Shown in pieces: positions 46,832-56,575 of a stretch of 64,000 nucleotides of DNA. The position numbers and the translations under genes were made by a program. A model generated the notes under the pieces. That model was not told the origin of the DNA. It did no database searches and worked only from the letters and a program-made list of their open reading frames with translations. The stretch covers positions 1 through 64,000 of the forward strand of contig NZ_JAANHS010000010.1 in assembly GCF_011174775.1 (NCBI RefSeq), in the 5' to 3' direction. How positions within the stretch are numbered: the first letter of the stretch is position 1; each line of letters begins with the position of its first letter. The stretch comes from Rhodobacter calidifons. Lineage in GTDB: Bacteria > Pseudomonadota > Alphaproteobacteria > Rhodobacterales > Rhodobacteraceae.

Positions 46832-47263
46832 TCACACCGCCCGGTCGATCTTGGTCGAGAGGTGGATCAGGCTCTCCGACGCCCGCACCCCGGTCATGGC
46901 ACCAATCTGGTCCAGCACCGAATCAAGCACCTGCGTGTTGGGGCAGGCCACCTGCACCAGAAAGTCGAACCGGCCCGAGGTGGTGAACACCCGCTCGATC
47001 TCGGCAATCGACTTCAGCCGGGCCAGAACCGCCGCCTGCGACCGTGGCTCGATGGTCAGCAGCACCGAGGCCCGCAGCCGCCCCTCCCGCGCCGCCTCGC
47101 CCAGTTTCAGCGTGTAGCCGGCGATGACGCCCGAGGTCTCCAGCCGCTCCAGCCGCGCCTGGATCGTGGACCGGGCGACCTTCAGCCGGCGCGACAATGT
47201 GGCCACCGAAACCCGCGCGTCGGCGGAGAGCAGCCCGATGATGTTGCGATCCAGTTCGTCCAT
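46832..47263 (-). CDS. Lrp/AsnC-family transcriptional regulator
   Basis: A 143-residue regulator. The helix-turn-helix is at about residues 15-45 (VSVATLSRRLKVARSTIQARLERLE), and the RAM ligand/oligomer domain follows, with the FDFLVQVACPNT strand. Another ATG at 47275 sits directly against AAAAGG; ATG 47263 has AAGGA 11 nt ahead and fits the family N terminus (DELDRNIIGLL). It is divergent from the ornithine decarboxylase gene and likely regulates it and itself. Confidence 0.87.
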   Translation of the reverse strand: MDELDRNIIGLLSADARVSVATLSRRLKVARSTIQARLERLETSGVIAGYTLKLGEAAREGRLRASVLLTIEPRSQAAVLARLKSIAEIERVFTTSGRFDFLVQVACPNTQVLDSVLDQIGAMTGVRASESLIHLSTKIDRAV

Positions 47264-47280
47264 GCAATCTGCCATCCTTT

Positions 47281-47310
47281 TCGTCATTATAACGACGAAA
47301 CTGCGCAGTT
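47281..47310. promoter_or_regulatory. Palindromes between the Lrp gene and the decarboxylase gene
   Basis: TCGTC (47281-47285) and GACGA (47294-47298) form an inverted repeat. AACTGCGCAGTT (47299-47310) is a perfect 12-bp palindrome directly beside it. The stretch is A+T-rich (TTATAAC, TTATATAG) compared with its surroundings, as expected for a promoter with Lrp-type sites. Confidence 0.5.
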
Positions 47311-47478
47311 ATATAGTTTTGTTCGGTGAAGTTGTAACCCATATGCGGCATCCTCGATTGCAGGAAAAGGGCGGCTCATACGCACCTGGCCTGGTTCACT
47401 TGAAACCACGCTGGTGCCCGATCCCACAGCTGCAACGGGGAAGGGCGAAGCGTCTTGTTGGCAAAGGGAAATACGCCG

Positions 47479-48624
47479 ATGGGACTCTCCAAGACGATCT
47501 GGTCCAACCCCACTGATTACCTGAAGAAAGAGCAGCCGGAGAACCCGGTCCTGTTCTTCGCGCCCTCGGCCGCGCAGGCCGCCGCGCGCCGCTTCATCGA
47601 CGGCTTTCCGGGCATGGTGACCTATGCCGTCAAGTCGAACCCCGGCGAGGCGATGATCGAGAACCTGGCCGCCGCCGGCGTGCGTGGCTTTGACTGCGCC
47701 TCGCCCTTCGAGATCGACCTGATCAACCGGTTGGCCCCCGATGCGGCGATCCACTACAACAACCCTGTCCGCGCGCGGCATGAGATCGCCCATGCGGTCG
47801 AACGCGGCGTGAAGTCCTACAGCGTCGATTCGAAGTCCGAACTGGCGAAGCTGGTCGAGATGGTGCCCGTGCAGGGCACCGAGATCTCGGTCCGCTTCAA
47901 GCTGCCGGTCGCGGGGGCCGCCTACAACTTCGGCGCCAAGTTCGGGGCGACGGTGGAGCTGGCGGTGGAGCTTCTGCGCGAGGTAGCGGCGAAGGGCTAC
48001 ATCCCCTCGATCACCTTCCATCCGGGCACGCAATGCACCGACCCGCACGCCTGGGAGGCCTATATCCGCGAGGCCGCGAACATCGCATCGGCGGCGGGCG
48101 TGAAGATCGCGCGGCTGAACGTCGGCGGCGGCTTTCCGAACCACCGGCTGCAAGCCGTCGTGCCGCAGCTGGAGGACACGTTCCGGCTGATCGACCGTGT
48201 GGCGACCGAGGCCTTCGGGGCCGACCGCCCGGCCCTTGTCTGCGAACCGGGCCGCGCGCTGTGTGGCGACGCCTTTGCGCTGGCTGCCCGCGTCAAGGCG
48301 CTGCGCGACGGGACGCATGTGTTCCTGAACGACGGGGTCTATGGCTCGTTGACCGAACTGCCGATGATCGGGGTGATCGACCGGATCGAGGTGTTGGCCG
48401 CCGATGGTCACAAGCGCACGGGCGAGGCGCTGCCGCGCATCGTCTTCGGGCCGACCTGCGATTCGGTGGACCGGCTGCCGGGCGAGATCCCGCTGCCGTC
48501 CGACCTGGCCGAGGGCGATTTCGTGGTCTGGCAGGGGATGGGGTCCTATTCCACCGTCACCAACACCCGCTTCAACGGGTTTGGCGAGTTGCAGATGGCA
48601 ACGGTCCTCAGCCTGAAGCTCTGA
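47479..48624 (+). CDS. Ornithine (or lysine/ornithine) decarboxylase, fold type III
   Basis: A 381-residue PLP enzyme of the eukaryotic-like decarboxylase family, making putrescine from ornithine. The PLP lysine is K52 in YAVKSNP. Other motifs are FHPGTQC, GGGFPNH, CEPGRALC (phosphate binding) and FGPTCDSVD with the catalytic Cys/Asp near residue 325. Substrate choice between ornithine and lysine cannot be settled by eye. ATG 47479 with AAAGGGAA ahead is preferred to the TTG at 47455. It is followed by a strong terminator. Confidence 0.9.
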   Translation: MGLSKTIWSNPTDYLKKEQPENPVLFFAPSAAQAAARRFIDGFPGMVTYAVKSNPGEAMIENLAAAGVRGFDCASPFEIDLINRLAPDAAIHYNNPVRARHEIAHAVERGVKSYSVDSKSELAKLVEMVPVQGTEISVRFKLPVAGAAYNFGAKFGATVELAVELLREVAAKGYIPSITFHPGTQCTDPHAWEAYIREAANIASAAGVKIARLNVGGGFPNHRLQAVVPQLEDTFRLIDRVATEAFGADRPALVCEPGRALCGDAFALAARVKALRDGTHVFLNDGVYGSLTELPMIGVIDRIEVLAADGHKRTGEALPRIVFGPTCDSVDRLPGEIPLPSDLAEGDFVVWQGMGSYSTVTNTRFNGFGELQMATVLSLKL

Positions 48625-48649
48625 CTGTTTGACATCCCTGTGAAATCGG

Positions 48650-48682
48650 AACGCCCGGCTGGACATGGTCCGCCGGGCGTTT
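48650..48682 (+). terminator. Terminator of the decarboxylase gene
   Basis: A 10-bp stem (AACGCCCGGC with GCCGGGCGTT) encloses a second small stem (GGAC/GTCC with ATG loop), followed by TTAGC. It lies 26 bp after the stop. Confidence 0.65.
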
Positions 48683-48723
48683 AGCATTGCGGGCAAGGGA
48701 ACCTTAACCTGTGCCGACCGAGG

Positions 48724-49830
48724 ATGGTCGCGCCGCAGCTTCAGGAGAGACCCGCCACGCGCCTACTGGACCGCCTTCGCAGCTTTTTCCGCCGCACGGT
48801 CGCGCCCGAGGTGGAACCGGCCCCCGCGCCCGAACCGGGGCGGGTGCGGGGGGCGGTCGATCATGTCGTGATCCTCGACGGCACCCTGTCCAGCCTCGAA
48901 CCCGGAAAGGAGGGCAACGCCGGGCTTCTGTTCCTTTTGCTGAAGGAGATGGGCCAGCACGCCAACCGGCGGCTTTACTACGAGCCGGGGATGCAATGGG
49001 AAGGCTGGCTGCGCGGGCTGGCGATCATCGAGGGTCGGGGGATAGCCCCGCAGATCCGGCGCGCCTATGGCTGGCTGGCGAGCGGCTATCGCGAGGGGGA
49101 CCGGATCTTCCTGTTCGGCTATTCGCGCGGGGCCTTTGCCGTGCGGTCGCTGGCGGGGGTGATCGACGGGGTGGGGCTCTTGCGGCGCGAACACGCGACC
49201 GAACGTGCGGTGCGGCTGGCCTGGCGGCATTACGAACGCGGGGCGGACAGTCCTGCCGCGCAGGCCTTTGCCCGCCGCTGCTGCCACGCTTCGGTGCCGA
49301 TCGAGATGGTGGGCGTCTGGGATACGGTGAAGGCCCTGGGAATGCGGCTGCCCTTCTTCTGGATGTTCGCCGCCGACCGTCACGGGTTTCACAACCATCA
49401 GCTTGGCGCCTCGATCCGGCACGGCTATCACGCGCTGGCGCTGGACGAGACGCGCGCAGCCTTTGCGCCCGTGTTGTGGGACTGTCCGCCGGACTGGGAG
49501 GGCAATGTCGAACAGGTCTGGTTCCGGGGCGCGCATGGCGACATCGGCGGCCAGATCGGCGATTTCGCGGCGGCGCGCCCGCTGGCGAACATCCCGCTGG
49601 TCTGGATGCTGGACCGGGCCGAAGCGTTGGGGCTGGCCTTGCCGCAGGGCTGGAGGGAACGCTTTCCCTGCGACCCGGAGGCGCCGATGGTCGGCACCTG
49701 GCGCAGCTGGGGCAAGGCGTTTCTCTTGCGCCGCAAGCGGGTGGTCGGGCGGGACCGTTCCGAACGGCTGCATCCCACCGCGCTGCGGGCGGCCGGGCGG
49801 CGCTGGCCCAGCGAACAGCCTGCCGAATAG
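48724..49830 (+). CDS. DUF2235 domain protein (alpha/beta-hydrolase, putative phospholipase)
   Basis: A 368-residue protein. The nucleophile elbow is GYSRGAFAVRSLAG in the GxSxG form. Other DUF2235 landmarks are VVILDGTLSSLEPGKEGN near the start, the acid in MVGVWDTVKALG, and WFRGAHGDIGGQIGD. DUF2235 occurs in type VI secretion phospholipase effectors, but no VgrG, PAAR or immunity gene is adjacent and no signal peptide is visible. It sits between two polyamine genes. A housekeeping lipase role is equally possible. Confidence 0.8.
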   Translation: MVAPQLQERPATRLLDRLRSFFRRTVAPEVEPAPAPEPGRVRGAVDHVVILDGTLSSLEPGKEGNAGLLFLLLKEMGQHANRRLYYEPGMQWEGWLRGLAIIEGRGIAPQIRRAYGWLASGYREGDRIFLFGYSRGAFAVRSLAGVIDGVGLLRREHATERAVRLAWRHYERGADSPAAQAFARRCCHASVPIEMVGVWDTVKALGMRLPFFWMFAADRHGFHNHQLGASIRHGYHALALDETRAAFAPVLWDCPPDWEGNVEQVWFRGAHGDIGGQIGDFAAARPLANIPLVWMLDRAEALGLALPQGWRERFPCDPEAPMVGTWRSWGKAFLLRRKRVVGRDRSERLHPTALRAAGRRWPSEQPAE

Positions 49831-49894
49831 GGCTTCTGGCCCGCGCGGCCAGCCCGTATTCTGGGCCGCGACATCGCTGACCGAGGGATCCGAC

Positions 49895-50767
49895 ATGCGC
49901 CATGTGACCGTTGCCGCCACGCAGTTCGCCTGTTCCTGGGACCTCCCCGCCAATGCCGACCGCGCCGAGGCACTGGTGCGGCAGGCGGCGGGGCAGGGCG
50001 CGCAGGTGGTGCTGATCCAGGAGCTGTTCGCGGCCCCCTATTTCTGCATCGAGGAACATCCGCAGTATTTCGAGCTGGCCCGGCCCATTGACGGCCACCC
50101 GCTGGTTGCGCGCTTTGCGGCGCTGGCGAAGGAGCTGGGCGTGGTGATCCCGGTCAGCGTCTTCGAACGCGCAGGCCAGGCCTTCTTCAACTCGGTGGCG
50201 ATGGCCGATGCCGACGGGCGGGTGCTGGGGGTCTACCGGAAAAGCCATATCCCGCAGGGGCCGGGCTATGAGGAGAAATACTACTTCTCGCCCGGCGACA
50301 CCGGCTTTCGCGTCTGGGACACGGCCTTCGGGCGGATCGGCGTCGGCATCTGCTGGGACCAGTGGTTCCCCGAAGCGGCGCGGTCCATGGCGCTGATGGG
50401 GGCGGAACTGCTGCTCTATCCGACCGCCATCGGGTCGGAACCGCCGGCCCCCGGCTATGACAGCCAGCCGCATTGGGAGGCCGTCCAGCGCGGCCATGCG
50501 GCGGCGAACATCCTGCCGCTGGTCGCCTCGAACCGGATCGGGACGGAAGTGGCGCCGGACGGGCGCGAGGTGACCTTCTATGGCTCCAGCTTCATCGCCG
50601 ATCACACCGGCCAGCTGGTGGCAAAGGCCGACCGTGCGACCGAAGGGGTCCTCGTCCACCGGTTCGACCTTGACGCCATCGCGGCGCTGCGGGCGAGCTG
50701 GGGCCTGTTCCGCGACCGGCGGCCCGAGCTTTACGCCGCGGTCGGCACGCTTGACGGGCGCGCCTGA
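49895..50767 (+). CDS. aguB: N-carbamoylputrescine amidase
   Basis: A 290-residue nitrilase-superfamily enzyme that releases putrescine, CO2 and ammonia from N-carbamoylputrescine, the last step of the agmatine route. The Glu-Lys-Cys triad is E43 (IQELFAAPYF), K116 (YRKSHIP) and C153 (GICWDQWFPEAAR). ATG 49895 has GAGGGA 6 nt ahead. Agmatine deiminase (aguA) is not adjacent. With the decarboxylase upstream, two putrescine routes are represented. Confidence 0.93.
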   Translation: MRHVTVAATQFACSWDLPANADRAEALVRQAAGQGAQVVLIQELFAAPYFCIEEHPQYFELARPIDGHPLVARFAALAKELGVVIPVSVFERAGQAFFNSVAMADADGRVLGVYRKSHIPQGPGYEEKYYFSPGDTGFRVWDTAFGRIGVGICWDQWFPEAARSMALMGAELLLYPTAIGSEPPAPGYDSQPHWEAVQRGHAAANILPLVASNRIGTEVAPDGREVTFYGSSFIADHTGQLVAKADRATEGVLVHRFDLDAIAALRASWGLFRDRRPELYAAVGTLDGRA

Positions 50768-50780
50768 TCCCGGCGCCTCG

Positions 50781-50823
50781 CTCGCTTGCGCGTCGGTCCT
50801 CGCGGGACTTCGGCGCAAGCGAG
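50781..50823. terminator. Long inverted repeat between convergent aguB and alternative oxidase genes
   Basis: CTCGCTTGCGC (50781-50791) pairs perfectly with GCGCAAGCGAG (50813-50823), and inner GTCC/GGAC can extend the hairpin. There is no T-run on either side, so it may be a bidirectional attenuator or an mRNA 3'-end stabiliser. Confidence 0.45.
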
Positions 50824-50830
50824 GGTATGT

Positions 50831-51454
50831 TTACGCGGCCTTCAGCTGGTCGGCCATCTCGTGGTTGCGGTCGCGGTGGCCGGCCTCGTCGGCGCGGACG
50901 GCGATCACCACGTCGCGCAGGCGGGCCTTCGGCCCGAGGTTCCAGTAGTCGATGGCGATCTGCGGGGCGGGGACGTTCTCGACCTTGCCCTCGTCGATCT
51001 GCTCCAGATACTGGGTGTAGCTGACCACCGCCTCTTCCTCGAGATAGCCCACGATCCGGTGCGCGATGCGGGGGGCGAAGAGGTAAAGCCAGAAATAGGC
51101 GTTATAGAAGATCGCCTGGCCCAGCATGATGATCGCCCGTTCCAGCCGCGAGGGCTGGGCGATGTGGATGAAGGTCATCAGGTGCATCCGTTCGTTCTCG
51201 GCCTCGTCGAGCAGTTCCCTGATCCAGCCCTGATCGTCGCGGATGTGGCGCAGCGCCTTGAGGTGTTGCAGAAGCCCGCCCACCATGCCCGGCACGGCGG
51301 CGACGGTTTCCAGCACCACAGCGCGGTGGCCGTAGCGTTTGGAAAAGAAGGCATCGGCAAAAAGGCGCATGAACTTGACGGTGCGAAACGCGATGCGGTC
51401 GCCAAGCGTCACCGGCGCGTGGTGCGCGGTCAGGTCGGGATAGGTGTCTTTCAT
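50831..51454 (-). CDS. aox: Alternative oxidase (AOX) family di-iron ubiquinol oxidase
   Basis: A 207-residue membrane-bound quinol oxidase that reduces oxygen without pumping protons. The four-helix di-iron ligands are all present: E49 (VLETVAAVPG), E88 and H91 (ENERMHLM), E140 in LEEEAVVSYT, and E190 and H193 (RADEAGHRD). The hydrophobic segment RAIIMLGQAIFYNAYFWLYLF forms the membrane-binding part. The plant regulatory Cys region is absent, as expected in bacteria. Of two in-frame ATGs, 51454 has GGAG at 7 nt. It lies downstream of the gltA terminator region on the same strand. Confidence 0.88.
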   Translation of the reverse strand: MKDTYPDLTAHHAPVTLGDRIAFRTVKFMRLFADAFFSKRYGHRAVVLETVAAVPGMVGGLLQHLKALRHIRDDQGWIRELLDEAENERMHLMTFIHIAQPSRLERAIIMLGQAIFYNAYFWLYLFAPRIAHRIVGYLEEEAVVSYTQYLEQIDEGKVENVPAPQIAIDYWNLGPKARLRDVVIAVRADEAGHRDRNHEMADQLKAA

Positions 51455-51545
51455 GGTCATACTCCACAGTCGAAAGCACAGCGGAGATATAGGGGTTTTC
51501 CGACAGAAATCATCCGGCTTGCCCTGCGGCCTCTGGGCGCAGCAG

Positions 51546-51570
51546 AAAGGCCGCCCGGGGGGCGGCCTTT
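51546..51570 (-). terminator. Terminator of gltA
   Basis: A perfect 10-bp stem (AAAGGCCGCC with GGCGGCCTTT) with a 5-nt loop, 31 bp past the gltA stop. On the minus strand it continues CTTTCTGC. It also sits about 90 bp upstream of the alternative oxidase gene. Confidence 0.7.
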
Positions 51571-51601
51571 GCAAGGTTCTGGCGGTCTGGTGGTGTTGCG
51601 T

Positions 51602-52891
51602 TCAGCGGTGGCGCAGATCGACGTAATCGCGCTTTTGCGGGCCGATATACAGCTGCCGGGGGCGGCCGATCTTCTGGTTCTTGTCGGCGATCATCTCTTT
51701 CCACTGGCTGATCCAGCCCACGGTGCGCGAGATCGCGAAGATCGGGGTGAACATCGAGGTCGGGAAGCCCATCGCCTCGAGGATGATGCCCGAGTAGAAG
51801 TCGACATTCGGGTAAAGCTTCTTCGAGACGAAATAGTCGTCCTCCAGCGCGATGCGCTCCAGCTCCTTGGCGACCTGGAGGAGGGGGTTGTTCTCGATGC
51901 CAAGAAGCCCCAGCACCTCGTCAGCCGATTCCTTCATCACCTTGGCGCGCGGGTCGAAGTTCTTGTAGACGCGGTGGCCGAAGCCCATCAGGCGGAAGCC
52001 CGAGGACTTGTCCTTGGCCTTGGCGATGTATTCCGGGATGCGATCGACGGTGCCGATTTCCTTCAGCATCTCGAGACAGGCCTGGTTCGCCCCGCCATGC
52101 GCGGGACCCCAGAGACAGGCGATCCCGGCGGCGATGCAGGCGAAGGGGTTCGCGCCCGAGGACCCGGCCAGCCGGACGGTGGAGGTCGAGGCGTTCTGTT
52201 CGTGATCGGCATGCAGCATCATGATCCGATCCATCGCCTTTTCCAGGATCGGCGAGACCACATACTCTTCGGCCGGGACGGCGAAGCACATGTGCAGGAA
52301 GTTGCCCGCATAGCTGAGCGCGTTCTTGGGGTAGACGAAGGGCTGGCCCACCGAATACTTGTAGGCCATCGCCGCGATGGTCGGCAGCTTGGCGATCATG
52401 CGGATCGCCGCAACCTCGCGCTGCCAGGGGTCGTTGATGTCGGTACTGTCGTGGTAGAAGGCCGCCATCGCGCCCACCACGCCCACCATCGTCGCCATCG
52501 GATGCGCATCCCGGCGGAAACCACGGAAGAAGTAGTGCATCTGTTCATGCACCATCGTGTGCTTGGTCACGCGCTGGGTGAAGTCCGCCAGCTGCGCTGC
52601 GGTCGGCAGTTCGCCGTAGAGCAGAAGGTAGCAGACCTCCAGATGGGTCGATTTCTCGGCCAGCTGTTCGATCGGATAGCCGCGATAGAGCAGTTCGCCC
52701 ACATCGCCGTCGATATAGGTGATGGCGCTTTCGCAGGCGGCGGTCGAGGTGAAACCCGGGTCGAAGGTGAACACATCCGCCTCGCCGTAAAGCTTGCGGA
52801 TGTCCAGCACATCGGGGCCGAGGGTGGGTTTGAGGACCGGAAGGTCGTAGGTCTTTCCGTCCAGTTCAAGTTTTGCGACTTTGTCCGACAT
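51602..52891 (-). CDS. gltA: Citrate synthase
   Basis: A 429-residue, type II (hexameric) TCA-cycle enzyme condensing acetyl-CoA and oxaloacetate. Active-site blocks are [20 protein letters not shown] (catalytic His), [16 protein letters not shown], and VDFYSGIIL with the catalytic Asp. The N-terminal beta-rich extension ([17 protein letters not shown]) is typical of the Gram-negative, NADH-sensitive type. The gene order gltX-gltA on one strand is as in related genomes. Confidence 0.97.
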   Translation of the reverse strand: MSDKVAKLELDGKTYDLPVLKPTLGPDVLDIRKLYGEADVFTFDPGFTSTAACESAITYIDGDVGELLYRGYPIEQLAEKSTHLEVCYLLLYGELPTAAQLADFTQRVTKHTMVHEQMHYFFRGFRRDAHPMATMVGVVGAMAAFYHDSTDINDPWQREVAAIRMIAKLPTIAAMAYKYSVGQPFVYPKNALSYAGNFLHMCFAVPAEEYVVSPILEKAMDRIMMLHADHEQNASTSTVRLAGSSGANPFACIAAGIACLWGPAHGGANQACLEMLKEIGTVDRIPEYIAKAKDKSSGFRLMGFGHRVYKNFDPRAKVMKESADEVLGLLGIENNPLLQVAKELERIALEDDYFVSKKLYPNVDFYSGIILEAMGFPTSMFTPIFAISRTVGWISQWKEMIADKNQKIGRPRQLYIGPQKRDYVDLRHR

Positions 52892-52985
52892 GTCTCTCCC
52901 CGGTGATGGCGGGCCGACCCTGGCAGGGGAGACCCTCGGCTATCCTGCACCCCGGCTGGGGTGGCTGCAAGGCAGGGGCGCCAAG

Positions 52986-54386
52986 TCAGAGGCTTGCGTC
53001 CGACAGCCTTGCGACGGTTTCATCGCGACCGATGACCAGCATCATGTCGTAAACCGATGGTGTAACAGTTCGACCCGCAAGCGCGGCCCGCAGAGGCGCT
53101 GCGAGCTTGCCGAAACCGATGCCGTTTTCTGCGGCAATCCCGGTCAGGATCGGCTCCAGCGCCTCCTTTGTCCAGCTAGCATTTTGCAGACGCGGCGTCA
53201 ACGATTTCAGTATACCACGGGATACCGTATCCAGCGCCTCTGCCGCCTTGGGCTCTGGGACGATGGGGCGAGAGACCATCAGGAACGTAGCCTTATCAAG
53301 CAGTTCCGGGAATGTCTTCGCAGACGACTTCAGGAACGGCAGCGCACGTTTCATCAGCGCCTCCTGCGTTTCGGTCAGCGCAGGACGGCCCGCGGCGGCG
53401 AGGTAGCCCTGCAATTCATGCAGCAGTGCGGCATCATCGGCCATGGCCATATGGTGGCCGCAGGTGTTCTCCAGCTTCTTGAAGTCGAGCCGGGCCGGGG
53501 CGCGGCCGATCCCGGACAGGTCGAACATCTTCATCGCCTCTTCCGAGGTGAAGATCTCGGCATCGCCATGCGCCCAGCCGAGCCGCGTCAGGTAATTGCG
53601 CATCCCCGCCGCCGGGTAGCCCATGGCCTGATATTCCTCGACCCCCGTGGCGCCGTGGCGTTTCGACAGTTTCTTGCCGTCCGGCCCGTGGATCAGCGGG
53701 ATATGCGCCCAAGTAGGCACCTGCCAGCCCATCGCGTCATAGACCATCTGCTGGCGCGCGGCGTTGTTCAGGTGGTCGTCGCCCCGGATCACATGGGTCA
53801 CGCCCATGTCGTGGTCGTCCACCACCACGGCCAGCATGTAGACGGGCGTCCCGTCCGAGCGCAGGACGATCATGTCGTCCAGCGTCTCGTTCCGGATGAC
53901 CACGCGGCCCTGGACCTTGTCGTCGATCACCGTCTCGCCGGTGCGCGGGGCCTTCATCCGGATCACGTAGGGCGCGTCGGGGTGGGTGGAGGGGTCCGCA
54001 TCGCGCCAGGGCGACTGGAAGACGGGATAGCGCCCGGCGGCCTCTTCCGCCGCGCGGAAGGCCGCGATTTCTTCTTGCGTCGAAAAGCACTTGTAGGCCG
54101 TTCCTCGCGCAAGCATCTCATGCGCGACCTCGGCGTGGCGGTCGCGGCGGGCGAACTGGCTGACCACCTCGCCATCCCAGTCGAGACCAAGCCAGGTCAA
54201 GCCCCGCAGGATCGCCGCCGTCGCCTCCGGGGTCGATCGTTCGCGGTCGGTATCCTCGATCCGCAGCAGGAACTTGCCGCCACGCCCGCGCGCGTAAAGC
54301 CAGTTGAACAGCGCCGTCCGCCCGCCGCCGATGTGCAGATAGCCGGTTGGCGAAGGCGCAAAGCGGGTGACGACCGGGCTGGACAT
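52986..54386 (-). CDS. gltX: Glutamyl-tRNA synthetase
   Basis: A 466-residue class I synthetase charging tRNA with glutamate. The HIGH-type motif is [19 protein letters not shown] and the KMSKS-type motif is [10 protein letters not shown]. The N-terminal catalytic core is followed by the helical anticodon-binding domain from about residue 320. Bases 52986 to about 53400, covering the C-terminal ~140 codons, use many codons that are rare in the rest of the window (GTA, ATA, CGT, ACA, GGT), a sharp change within one gene. It is divergent from comEC. Confidence 0.96.
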   Translation of the reverse strand: MSSPVVTRFAPSPTGYLHIGGGRTALFNWLYARGRGGKFLLRIEDTDRERSTPEATAAILRGLTWLGLDWDGEVVSQFARRDRHAEVAHEMLARGTAYKCFSTQEEIAAFRAAEEAAGRYPVFQSPWRDADPSTHPDAPYVIRMKAPRTGETVIDDKVQGRVVIRNETLDDMIVLRSDGTPVYMLAVVVDDHDMGVTHVIRGDDHLNNAARQQMVYDAMGWQVPTWAHIPLIHGPDGKKLSKRHGATGVEEYQAMGYPAAGMRNYLTRLGWAHGDAEIFTSEEAMKMFDLSGIGRAPARLDFKKLENTCGHHMAMADDAALLHELQGYLAAAGRPALTETQEALMKRALPFLKSSAKTFPELLDKATFLMVSRPIVPEPKAAEALDTVSRGILKSLTPRLQNASWTKEALEPILTGIAAENGIGFGKLAAPLRAALAGRTVTPSVYDMMLVIGRDETVARLSDASL

Positions 54387-54451
54387 GACGGCATTAACCT
54401 TTCGGAAACCATGCGGGGCGTAGGGTTGCGCCGGGTTTAGGCAATCGCGGG

Positions 54452-56575
54452 GTGGGAAACAAGGTGGCGCCGGTCGAGCGGATCACGCGAGGGCTGCTCT
54501 GGCCGCTGGAGGCGCTGCAATCGGCGCGGGGGATGCTGTTTCCCTGGATCCCCGTGCTGATCGGCTGCGGCATCGGCGTCTGGTTCTCGGTGCCCGAAGA
54601 GCCGGGGACGGAAAGCTATGTCCTGGCGTCGCTGGCGCTGGCGGGGGGCGTGGCGCTTGCGCTGGCGTCCGACCTTGCGCGGCCCCTTGGCCTGGGCGTG
54701 GCGGCGCTTGCAGCAGGCTGGATCGCGGCCGGTGTGCGGGCACATGCGCTGGACGCGCCGATGCTGACCTTCCGCTACTATGGCCCGGTCGAGGGAAGGA
54801 TCGTCGAGATCGACCGTTCACAGTCCGACGCGCTGCGCCTGACGCTGGACCGGGTCGTGCTGCGCGAGGTCGCCCCCGACAAGACCCCCGCCCGCGTCCG
54901 CGTCTCGTTGCAGAAGGACGGCGGCTGGCTGACCCCGATGCCGGGTCAGGTGGTGATCCTGACCGCTAACCTTGCCGCGCCCGATGGCCCGGTCGAGCCC
55001 GGAGCCTTCGATTTCCGCCGCATGGCCTATTTCGACCAGCTGGGCGCCGTGGGCTATACCCGCACGCCGGTCCTGCTGCTGGAAGAGCCCGCGGGCGGCG
55101 CGCTGCCCGTCGACCGGCTGCGCCGCTGGCTCACGCAGGGGATGCTGGCGCGGATGGACGGCCAGGCCGGAGCCTTCGCCGCCGGCGCGATGACCGGAGA
55201 CCGCTCGGCGATCACCGAGGACACGGTCCGGGCGCTGCGAGACAGCTCGCTTGCCCACCTGCTGGCCATTTCCGGGATGAACATGGCCTTCCTGACCGGC
55301 TTCGTCTTTGCGCTGTTCCGCTATGGGCTGGCGCTGGTGCCCTTTGTCGCGCTGCGGGTGAACACCAAGAAGGTTGCGGCCTGGGTCAGCCTGGGGGTGG
55401 CGCTGTTCTATCTGCTCTTGTCGGGGGCGAACGTGGCGACCGAACGGGCCTTCATCATGATCTCGGTGTTTCTGGGCGCGATCCTGCTGGACCGTCGCGC
55501 GCTGACCCTGCGGTCGGTGGCGGTGGCCGGGATGATCCTGCTGCTGGCAAAACCCGAAAGCCTGCTGGATCCCGGCTTCCAGATGTCCTTTGCCGCCACC
55601 ATCGCGCTGATCGTGGGCTTCGCCGCGCTGGACGGCAGCATCTATCGCCAGCGGCTGCCACGCTGGCTGATGCCGGTGTTCACGCTGGTCCTGTCCTCGC
55701 TGATCGGCGGCTTGTCCACCGCGCCCTATGCGGCGGCGCATTTCAACCGCTTCACCGACTATGGCTTTCTGGCCAATGTTCTGACGGGGCCGGTGATGGG
55801 GGCGGTGGTGATGCCCGCTGGCGCGACGGCCGCGTTGCTGGCGCCCGTGGGGCTGGAGGGCCTGCCGCTTTGGGTCATGGAGCAGGGCGCGCGCTGGATT
55901 CTCTTCGTGGCGCACTGGGTTGCCGGGCTGGAGGGCTCGGTCACCGCCATCCCGGCGCCGCGGCCCTGGGTGCTGCCGCTGTTCACCCTGGGGGCGATCT
56001 GGCTGATCCTGTGGCGGGGGCGGGTGCAACTGGTCGGCGCCCTGCCGGTGCTGGCGGCCTTCGCGCTTTGGGCGACGGCGGACCGTCCGGCGCTGCTGAT
56101 TTCGGGCGATGGTCGGCTGCTGGGGCTGGTCGGGCCAGAGGGGCGGGCGCTGTCGGCGGCCAGGGGCGGGGGCTTCGCCGCCGAGAACTGGTTGCAGAAC
56201 GACGGCGACCTTGCCGCACAGGAGGTGGCGGCCAGGCGCCCCGGGTTCGAGGGGCCGAAGGGCGAACGGTGGTTCGACTTGGCGGGTCTTCGGGCGGTGT
56301 CTCTGTCGGGCAAGGGGGCCGAGGCGAAGCTGGCCGAGGTCTGCCGCTCGGCCGACCTGGTGATCCTTGCGGCAAAAGCGGAGGCGGTGCCGCCCGGTTG
56401 CCGGCTGATCGACCAGCAGACCCTGGCCCAGACCGGCCCCCTTGCGCTGTGGCAGAGCGGTGCGACCCTGCGGTTCGAAACCACGAAGGGGGCGCACCGT
56501 CTGTGGTCGCCCCCGTCGCGGGAGGTGGACCTGCCGGACCTGTCGGTCAGGCAGGTCGCCCTGGCGGGTCAGTAG
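54452..56575 (+). CDS. comEC: ComEC/Rec2 family DNA-uptake channel protein
   Basis: A 707-residue polytopic protein. An N-terminal membrane segment pair and a DUF4131/OB-like periplasmic region (about 100-215) precede the Competence domain with its signature [22 protein letters not shown]. Many helices follow. The C-terminal part after about residue 520 is shorter than a full metallo-beta-lactamase domain and lacks a HxHxDH motif, so any nuclease function is absent. The start is GTG 54452. Its stop abuts the lexA stop on the opposite strand. No other competence gene is in the window. Confidence 0.88.
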   Translation: MGNKVAPVERITRGLLWPLEALQSARGMLFPWIPVLIGCGIGVWFSVPEEPGTESYVLASLALAGGVALALASDLARPLGLGVAALAAGWIAAGVRAHALDAPMLTFRYYGPVEGRIVEIDRSQSDALRLTLDRVVLREVAPDKTPARVRVSLQKDGGWLTPMPGQVVILTANLAAPDGPVEPGAFDFRRMAYFDQLGAVGYTRTPVLLLEEPAGGALPVDRLRRWLTQGMLARMDGQAGAFAAGAMTGDRSAITEDTVRALRDSSLAHLLAISGMNMAFLTGFVFALFRYGLALVPFVALRVNTKKVAAWVSLGVALFYLLLSGANVATERAFIMISVFLGAILLDRRALTLRSVAVAGMILLLAKPESLLDPGFQMSFAATIALIVGFAALDGSIYRQRLPRWLMPVFTLVLSSLIGGLSTAPYAAAHFNRFTDYGFLANVLTGPVMGAVVMPAGATAALLAPVGLEGLPLWVMEQGARWILFVAHWVAGLEGSVTAIPAPRPWVLPLFTLGAIWLILWRGRVQLVGALPVLAAFALWATADRPALLISGDGRLLGLVGPEGRALSAARGGGFAAENWLQNDGDLAAQEVAARRPGFEGPKGERWFDLAGLRAVSLSGKGAEAKLAEVCRSADLVILAAKAEAVPPGCRLIDQQTLAQTGPLALWQSGATLRFETTKGAHRLWSPPSREVDLPDLSVRQVALAGQ

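Noticed and set aside
48724-49830. DUF2235 gene as part of a type VI secretion effector-immunity module
   Set aside because: No VgrG, PAAR, Hcp, adaptor or immunity-like gene is next to it; neighbours are polyamine enzymes.
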